64,000 nucleotides of DNA from Rhineura floridana (taxonomy: Eukaryota; Chordata; Lepidosauria; Squamata; Rhineuridae). Position numbers and translations under genes: made by a program. The notes beneath the pieces were generated by a model that was not told the origin of the DNA, did not search any database, and worked only from the letters and a program-made list of their open reading frames with translations. The stretch lies in the NCBI RefSeq assembly GCF_030035675.1, contig NC_084499.1:18808739-18872738 (forward strand). The letters run 5' to 3'. Of the stretch, positions 20,928 through 64,000 are shown piece after piece. Position 1 is the stretch's first letter; each line of letters starts with the position of its first letter.

Positions 20928-20968
20928 ATATATATCCCAATGTAGGTGCTATTCATTGGGATATATAT
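20928..20968. repeat. Short inverted repeat and CR1 tail words
   Basis: Arms atatatatcccaatg (20928-20942) and cattgggatatatat (20954-20968) are perfect inverses around an 11-base loop. The tctatgattctatga that follows at about 20980-20995 resembles the end of CR1 LINEs. Confidence 0.6.
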
Positions 20969-21099
20969 TATTCTACTATTCTATGATTCTATGACCAGCG
21001 TTGTCCCAAAATGTCTGTTCCACTGCAGACAATCTAGATCCCCTTTCATCTCCATAATGATGCTCTCATATTTCCCCTAATGAAGCTTTGAAATTCCAG

Positions 21100-21200
21100 G
21101 CCAGGTAACCCCTGACATTCTCCCTTCCAGGGACTAAACCTGGGACCTTCTGCATGTTAAACACCTGAGCCATGCTCTACCACTGAGCCACAGCCCCTTT
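21100..21200 (-). mobile_element. tRNA-derived SINE fragment
   Basis: Head only: ggactaaacctgggaccttc, gctctaccactgagccaca. Confidence 0.6.
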
Positions 21201-21611
21201 GCCAAAGGCGAAATTAATCTGGATATGCCAGTTCAAGAAAGTAACCTTGGGATTATGGCACTTGACGCAAAAGGTGGTCCAATGCAGGCAAAGCTCGATC
21301 ATGCCAGAATTGCCAAAATCCGTGTATAAATCCACTTAAAAACAGGTTCTTCCTTCAACTCTGGGTAGAAGCACACTCACTGTTCTGCCAGTTTCGGTGC
21401 GTCTCCACCTTTCTTCTGAAAACGGGGGCACATAATGCTAGTCAAACTGCCCCCCTTTTATTGTATAACCTGGTGGGAGCAGCTTGAGTGCGTTTTTAAA
21501 AAATGCAGCTTCACAGAGATTTTGCAGCTGATTGGCAGATGAACCTGTTCCCCTTCCAGGTGCAGCTGATGAAAACGTTTTTATCTAGCAACTAGTGTGC
21601 TTACAGCATCT

Positions 21612-21775
21612 ATCTTAAACCAACTCAGACCATTGGTCAATCCGCACTGACAGGCAAAGTTTCTCCCTGCATTTCAAATGGGAATAATTCACGGCCTTCC
21701 TAGAAATGCCAGGGATTGAACCTAGGACAGTTTTGCATGCAAAGGATTGTGCTCTGCCCACTGAGCAACAAAGCT
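21612..21775 (-). mobile_element. tRNA-derived SINE (agctcagtggtagagca family)
   Basis: Contains actcagaccattggtcaatc and ccagggattgaacctagga, with the head ctgcccactgagcaac. Confidence 0.6.
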
Positions 21776-21816
21776 TATTAACCAGCATTATCTTGGGTAT
21801 ACAACTGCATGCTCCC

Positions 21817-22000
21817 TTAATTTATTTATTATTTGATTTATATCCCACCCTTTCTCCCAGCAGGAGCCCAGGGTGGCAAACAAAAGCACTAAAAACACTT
21901 CAAAACATCATAAAAACAGACTTTAAAATACATTAAAACAAAACAACTTTAAAAACATTTTTTTAAAAAAGCTTTGAAAACATCTTTTAAAAAAGGTAAT
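21817..22000 (-). mobile_element. L2-like LINE 3' tail
   Basis: Reads atttatatcccaccctttct, cagcaggagcccagggtggc, then an A-rich run of aaaaacattt words. Confidence 0.7.
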
Positions 22001-22610
22001 GCGCATCTCACTCTCAAAAACACAGTGCTATCCACAGCGAGGGGGGCAGCAAAAATTAAAAATAACTCCACTCTTCTTCACGTCAGGACCCAAGAGCCAA
22101 ACTTAGCTTCAAGGAGTGGGTTCTCACACAGGAGGCAGCAGTGGATCTGCCAAGGGAATAGAAAGCAAGAGGGAAATTCTGCAGGCTCAGTCACTTTTGT
22201 CTGGTTTTCAGATGGTATTTTGTGTGTGTAGAGATAACCCCCTTTCTCTCCCTCCGCCGTTCCCCCTCCACCGACCTTCTGCTTTTTCCAGCAAGAAAGG
22301 AAGTTTGCCAGGAAGAAAAGTGAGGGCAAGGGGGCTTGGCTGAGCCAGCAGATGTCAAGCTGCACTTCCATAAAGAACATTGCAAATGTCACGACGTTCT
22401 GGTTCCTCAGCTCTACGGCCACTGGCTGGTGCAGGCAGGGGGCGGTGAAATGCAGAATGTCATGACCTGGTTGGAGTTTGACTAGATGTCACGGAAAATG
22501 GGGGTCTCTTGAGTTTAAGCAAATGCACGTGTACGAACGCAGACGCAGTCAACGTTACGGATCTTGAATCACTAACATCAGCTAAACCTTCAGTGAGGAA
22601 AGGCAGCAGA
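22001..22610. other. No gene or clear repeat seen
   Basis: Open frames of 64-114 codons overlap on both strands at 22078-22422 without a recognised match. Confidence 0.4.
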
Positions 22611-22611
22611 A

Positions 22612-22805
22612 GGGCTTAGTGGCTGAGAACCTGCTTTGCATGCAAGGAGGCCCCAGGGTAAATCCCCACTGGCATCTCCAGGTAGGGCTGGGAGAGATTC
22701 CTTGCCTGAAAGCCTGGAGAGCTGCTGCCAGTCAGTGCAGACAATACTGAGCTAGATGGGTCAGTGACCTGACTTGGCGTAAGGAAGCTGCCTACACTCC
22801 TATTC
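22612..22805 (+). mobile_element. tRNA-derived SINE (agctcagtggtagagca family)
   Basis: Full-length plan: head with ctttgcatgcaaggaggccc, ctggagagctgctgccagtc, ctgagctagatgggtcagtg, end gtaaggaagctgcctacact. Confidence 0.75.
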
Positions 22806-22854
22806 AATTCATTTTTTTCAGAATGCTGATGACTAGAATCTTACTTTTATCGTT

Positions 22855-23025
22855 ACAGGAAAGGCTCAGTGGAAGAGCACCTGCGTGGCATGCAGAAGGT
22901 CCCTAGTTCAGTCCCCGGCATCCCCAGGTCAGGCTGGGAATGCCTAACACTCTGCAGAGCCGCTGCCAGTCAGTGTAGACAATAATGAGATAGATGGACC
23001 GGCCGCTTCCTAGGTTCTTCTCACT
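22855..23025 (+). mobile_element. tRNA-derived SINE, second tandem copy
   Basis: Head caggaaaggctcagtggaag, then cccctagttcagtccccggc-like B box and gccgctgccagtcagtgtag. It lies 50 bases after the previous copy in the same direction. Confidence 0.7.
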
Positions 23026-23869
23026 TCATTGTTAAGTTGCAAGACATTTCACCTTGCCATTGCACGATGCACAATCTAAACTTTTACCATCTATGTAGTA
23101 ATTTAAAAAAAAAACTCCAGGGGAAAACAAAGCCGAGAAAGTGTTTTTCTTTCGTACGAACACACTCTCCCTGTATGTGTGTTAAGTTTTTCCAGCTAGG
23201 AGATGAAGTTGTTTTCTCTGCCAAGCTGCATCTAAAAGGGCAGGCTGGCATTAAAGGCAGGCCCGACAGTAAACACTACAATTTCAACCACTACCAAACC
23301 AAACAAAGAAATGCTATTTCGCACACACACACACCCCTCCAGGGTCCTTGCATGTTCAGGCTCAATAACCCTGAAAATTGGAGCTATCAAACTGTTAAAT
23401 GCATCAATCTGTTAAATCAACTCCCACTGTATTAGGCTAAGTTTAGCCTTCCACGCAATTGCCACCACTTTACCCCACCCTCACTTGATTCACTGGGCTC
23501 GCTATGGGAGCGCTGCCCCAACCGGATCCAGCTGGATAACATATCGCACACCCCTTCCCTGAAATGCCAAAGATCACCCAAAATGGTCATATTAAAACAC
23601 AGCTGAACCTGCTTCTCTCGTCAACCTACCTTGGAAATTCCTGCCTGCCAGTCAGGCAGAGACAACAGAACAGCTAAACTGGTGTACGGCCGCTGATTGC
23701 GCTCTGCCAGCCTTTTATTCCCGAGATGTAAAATGTAAATCATTTCCAGCTTTGCCATCTCTTGAAGGGAAACTGGCACAAAACAGCTTGGAACTGCCTT
23801 GCAGTACTGTGCATGCTGGACTAGAATTGAAAAAATGCAAATCATCTAGAACAAGGATGAGAGACTTCA
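23026..23869. other. No gene seen
   Basis: A 132-codon frame (23037-23435) is open but has no recognised domain and no splice support. Confidence 0.35.
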
Positions 23870-24200
23870 GGCCCAGGGGCCGAATGCAGCCTTCCAGGCC
23901 TCTGTCTGGCCCTCAGGACTCTTGCCCAGCTACACACCCGTCTCTGGTCCTCCTAAAGCACTTTTGCTCGTCTTGAATGTGTCATTGAACTGTAATTATG
24001 CATCTTGCTTGCCTGGATAGGAAGATTATGTGTAGAACCCCTTTTTCTTCATGGCTGGAATATAGCCTGTTGTACAACAGTGACATTTGTTGCCCTGCAC
24101 ACTTTTGCCTTTGGCCCTGCCCATCGGTGGCATGCGGCCCTGGAAGGTTGCTTGTGAAGGAATGTGGCCCTTGGACTCCAAGGATCCCCTACCCTGGATA
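23870..24200 (+). repeat. Interspersed repeat with GGCC-rich ends
   Basis: Uninterrupted copy: ggccgaatgcagccttccag at the left and ggcatgcggccctggaagg at the right. Split copies lie at 10775-11935 and 55030-55935. Confidence 0.5.
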
Positions 24201-24769
24201 TAAATATCAGGGATTCTTGTGCATGCCCCAGAACTAGGTATCGGGTGCCCCTATTCTAGCAGTGCGTCCTCCTTGATGCACTAGCTTTCTGCCTGCAAGA
24301 TTCTGTGAAGTGTCCAAATACGTAACACACACAGTGATGCTGTATATATTCCATGAAGTTTAGCCACACGGTGAGCTGTTTTGTCTAACCTAAAATGGTA
24401 ACTCTGCTGTGGATTTTCCAGGCAGGCAGAACACTTCCCTCATCAGAAATTCAAAGGGATTAAAGTGCTGCTTACACCGGCTCATGCGATGAGATTGCAC
24501 AGCTGACTGTCAGGCATTAGAGGACTCAAGCCTCTATCCCTCAGAAGAACGATGGGTCTCACACGCCACATTTTGTCGTGGCAAAATGTGGACAGCAAAC
24601 AAGGGACTGTATTACTGAGTGCTGGTCACACTTTGCTGAGTTTTTTCATTGAAATTAATGGGGATGATTAACACCAATATATCACCTCTGTGGGAGTTGC
24701 TCCTTTGTAGTATGACTGGTTTTACCCCACCCCAAAATTTATCCATGAAAATGTGGGCCAATATTGGGG
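24201..24769. other. No gene or clear repeat seen
   Basis: The stretch separates the interspersed repeat from the SINE at 24770; nothing is recognised. Confidence 0.4.
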
Positions 24770-24960
24770 CAAAAGGGATGTAGCTCTGGAGAAAGAGTGC
24801 CTGTTCTGCATGTAGATCCCAGGTTCAATTCCCAGCATCCCCAGACAGGGCTGTGATAGCCTTGCCTGAAAACCTGGTGAACTGCTGCCAGTCAGTGTAC
24901 ACAATACTGAGCTTGATGGACCGATGGTCTCGCTCAGTATAAGGCAGCTTCCTGTGTTCC
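24770..24960 (+). mobile_element. tRNA-derived SINE (agctcagtggtagagca family)
   Basis: Contains atcccaggttcaattcccag, gaactgctgccagtcagtgt and the end aaggcagcttcctgtgttcc. Confidence 0.75.
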
Positions 24961-25030
24961 TATCTATCTAAACTAGGGAGAGAGGGGGAGATTGATTGAC
25001 AGAAACCACTCTTCCTTTCTTGGACATCGA

Positions 25031-25036
25031 TTTATT
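25031..25036 (-). promoter_or_regulatory. Candidate distal ABL1 polyadenylation signal
   Basis: The minus strand reads AAATAAATCGATG here, inside an A/T-rich stretch, about 2.67 kb after the stop codon. It is the last AATAAA before the repeats at 24.8-24.96 kb. Use of this site is inferred. Confidence 0.35.
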
Positions 25037-26097
25037 TTAAAAAATATGAAGAAAATCTGGAATTATTTTAAAAAAACAAACACAGTGTCAGAGAAAGCCA
25101 TGTACAGAAAAAAGCCCCCCCCCCTTATGAACTGGACAATCATCAGCTGGGGAATGGGAAGAAGAACAAAGTCCTGAAGGTATTATAAAAGGGGGGAGCA
25201 CGGAAGAAAGACACAGCTACTTACACGTTGTAAAACAAACAGAGACAAAGAGGTCTACAAAAGCTGTGTGTAATATTTGAGATACAAACGTATACTATAG
25301 TGGCAACAATAGATTATCCACAAAAAGGAAATCAGTACCCTCTGAAAACAGTACAGTCCAACAGGAAAAGAGAGACTTGGGCTTGTTTATTTTTGGAGGG
25401 GGCATGCATCCTTTTTGGTCTGCTGTTTTGCTTTCCATCGTGCACGTTTCGTGTCTTCCAAAGGCAGCCTGTGGTAGCGATTTTATCGTTTCGCATTTAT
25501 TGTCACGTAGAAAACTCGGTGAAGAAGTATGCAAGATGTGTGTGTGTGTGTTTTGGGGGCGGGTGGGGAAGAGATAAGAGCCTTAGAAATGTCACACTTG
25601 AATAATCTGTCTTCAAAGAAAGAGGAAAGTGATGGGACGTGGGGGAAGGAAATAGATATAAAAAGTGGTTATTGCTGAAGGCACACAAAGGATCTGGTAT
25701 AGGGCAAAGCTGAAGGAAGAGGGGGATCATATTAATTTTGTTTTCTAGACCCTGCCTTTTCATCCGAAAGGAGGTAAATTGCACAGTTAATAGGCTGGCA
25801 TTAAGTGGTTGAGCAGGCTGGTCCACAACTGGCCCCAACAGCAGTTTTGCCAAGGACACGGCAGGCAGGATCGGGGCCCTCTGGCTTACACACAGAAAAA
25901 TAGCATGCGAAGGAGACATTCATCCTGACATGCTAGTTTGGCATGTGCAAGAAATTATTTCTGCATTTAATCATCTATATCCCCCCCCTCCCCCAAGCAC
26001 TCTAAAGCGATTCAGATCCAGGACCAGTGCCTAATGTGGGATGAGTCGAGAGGGCCTTTCAATGCAAAAGAACTGCAATTCGTTTCCACTAAATCAG

Positions 26098-26205
26098 AGA
26101 TGGAGGACGTGTGGTCCTCCAGATGTTGTTGGACTACAACTCCCATCATCCCCAGACCACTGGACATGTTGGCTGATGGGAGCTGGAGTCCAACTGGAAG
26201 GGTGC
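26098..26205. repeat. Palindromic element inside the probable ABL1 3' UTR
   Basis: Left half cctccagatgttgttggact and actcccatcatccccag; right half ggctgatgggagctggagtc. Confidence 0.65.
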
Positions 26206-27477
26206 AGGCTCCCCATATATGCGCTAAATTAAGCTCTTTGAAAGTTATAATGTGAAAACTCAAAAGTGAATCCAAAGTAGAAACAACTGCAGCATGTTTA
26301 AGAAAGGAGTGTGTGTGTATGTGTTGGGGAGCAGATAAAATTTTCTGCTGTCTCAGGTTAAATAGTGGTAAGCAAGCCCTCCCCACCCCCCATGAACATT
26401 AAGAAATTTCTGACAACCCACCAAAGGTGGGCCTTGCAGGACAGCCCTGGAAAAATGGTAGGGGGGCTTCTTGGTTCCACTTTAATTTCTAAGCCAGACG
26501 CTCACAGTTGTCCAAGAGGACACATTTCAGGGGTTCCCTGCCTTAAGTGGTGGCCTGCTTGATTCTTGCCAATCCCAGGAAAACTGACCAAGGCTCTTTG
26601 CTGGAGGGGTGTGTATGTGCGTGCGTGCGTGCGCTGCTTTTGCCCATTGGGATGGGCAGGAGAGAACAATTGTGCAGATCCTTCTGGCAACACATGAATG
26701 TTGCTTCGCTGTGAACACCTCCTCCTTCTGTACGCCCCCACTCTCTTCACTGGCCAGTCCCAAATTTAAAACCTGGGGATCTGGTGGAGGACGAGGGAGT
26801 TTTTGCTATGGGAAATGCCCAGGGGGTGGGGGGGAGGAGGAACCCGGGACACCCCCACACCTGGAAAAAGCGGGTCCAGACAGCAGGGTCCACGAGGCAC
26901 AACTTCCGATGTCAAGCTCAGGCCAAAAGTAATAAAACATTAAACAGGAATATGAGGAAATGACAAAACCTCAACGCTGTAAGACTCGTTCAGTCTCCCC
27001 CTCCCCAAGGCAACAACCCCACAGATAAGGCTTTCAAGGCAGCAGAGGATCTGGGTTAGAGACAAACGGGGGGGGGCATCTCTCAAGGAGTCTCTGGTTC
27101 AGGGGCTAGGCCTGTGGTGAAGAGGTGGCAGGTGCACACACCAGATGGCAGGGGGTGGCTCAAGGAGAGGCAGTGGATGTTGAGAGCTGTTAAGGGCAGC
27201 ACAGAGGGAGGGAGACAGGCAGAGACCCACAGAAGACAAGCCTCCTGTGCAAACCCCATTGGAATGAATGGGAGTTGCTCCTACACAACTCCTGCTTATT
27301 TACTGATTTCCTGTTACTTCTTTGTCCACCCTTCCTTCCACCACGGAAGCCAAGGCGGTGTCGCTGAGTCTCCTGGAAAAAATCCCGCTGGGGCACTGAC
27401 TTGGTCCAGAGCTGCTTAAGTTTCAGCGTGTTTTTAAGAGCCTCACGTGCCCTCCAGATGATATCACCTGGGAGCCA

Positions 27478-27483
27478 TTTATT
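27478..27483 (-). promoter_or_regulatory. Candidate proximal ABL1 polyadenylation signal
   Basis: AATAAA on the minus strand lies about 220 nt after the ABL1 stop codon. It could give a short 3' UTR, but there is no obvious strong downstream GU-rich element, so it is only a possibility. Confidence 0.2.
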
Positions 27484-27703
27484 TCAACTGGAGATTGCAC
27501 AGGGGAACTCACCAGCCTGTGTTAATCAACGTGTGCCACTACTTCGGGGGGTTTCCCCTTGCCCCAGGCACCAAAATGTCTTGGGCCAGCCCCAGCCGAT
27601 GCCTCCCCCACCTCCCAGCCCCACATTTGTGCTCGGCGGTGCAACAACTCCATTGTCCGCCCTGCTCCCTCCCCCTCAGGTTCCAGGCATCTGGGGCCTT
27701 CTG

Positions 27704-63887
<36,184 letters not shown>

Positions 63888-63934
63888 TTAAAAGGGGAGT
63901 TGAGAAGGAAAAGGTTAATTTTCAGATAACCGTC

Positions 63935-64000
63935 TGGAGTGCTTTTATTTATTTATTTATTTTTATTTTTATTTATTATTTCAATTTATATACCGCCCTT
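63935..64000 (-). mobile_element. L2-like LINE 3' tail, cut by the window edge
   Basis: (TTTA)n is followed by caatttatataccgccctt, the start of the reverse-oriented 3' UTR; the rest lies beyond the window. Confidence 0.6.

Larger units (their letters stand above)
25012..27703 (-). other. ABL1: Probable ABL1 3' untranslated region
   Basis: About 2.7 kb follows the ABL1 stop codon with little recognisable repeat apart from one palindromic copy at 26098-26205. Minus-strand AATAAA motifs lie at 27478-27483, 25496-25501, 25386-25391 and 25031-25036. The last is followed by a SINE, so it is a reasonable distal end. Extent is inferred; transcripts may stop earlier. Confidence 0.45.

Overview
The window is a piece of vertebrate nuclear genome, most likely from a lizard (a non-snake squamate). 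The evidence is spliced vertebrate genes set among many CR1-like, L2-like and RTE/BovB-type LINE ends, several tRNA-derived SINE families of the kind common in lizards, and palindromic non-autonomous DNA elements. Nothing in it looks bacterial or viral. Repeat families are named from recognition of their sequence, not from a library search.

Two host genes are present, facing in opposite directions. QRFP (13897-14319, + strand) encodes the precursor of the RF-amide neuropeptide 26RFa/QRFP in one coding exon. ABL1 (27704-63874, - strand) encodes the non-receptor tyrosine kinase c-Abl. Its exons 2 to 11 are all here with GT-AG boundaries and a continuous frame; only the alternative first exons lie beyond the right edge. 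The same two genes are neighbours on human 9q34, so the order is conserved.

Layout. 1-13.9 kb lies upstream of QRFP and is mostly repeats, with two promoter-like clusters (about 3.13-3.18 kb and 7.92-8.01 kb), the second followed by a good splice donor. 13.9-14.6 kb is QRFP. 14.6-25 kb is the intergenic space: a long L2-like LINE, a 37-bp minisatellite and one repeat-poor block near 20.1-20.7 kb. About 25.0-27.7 kb is the probable ABL1 3' UTR. 27.7-63.9 kb is ABL1: the large last exon (NLS, PxxP, F-actin-binding domain), then kinase exons 10 to 4, then SH2/SH3 exons 3 and 2 to the right. The ABL1 introns hold a solo LTR with its target duplication, a hAT-type MITE with a perfect 8-bp duplication, a MITE with an internal 33-bp tandem repeat, and a near-perfect 214-nt inverted repeat about 40 nt inside intron 3.

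The two genes are not known to act together; they share only location. I found no previously undescribed gene system. The most unusual structures are the hairpin beside the ABL1 exon 3 donor, the lizard-specific processing features of QRFP, and several nested or structured repeats.
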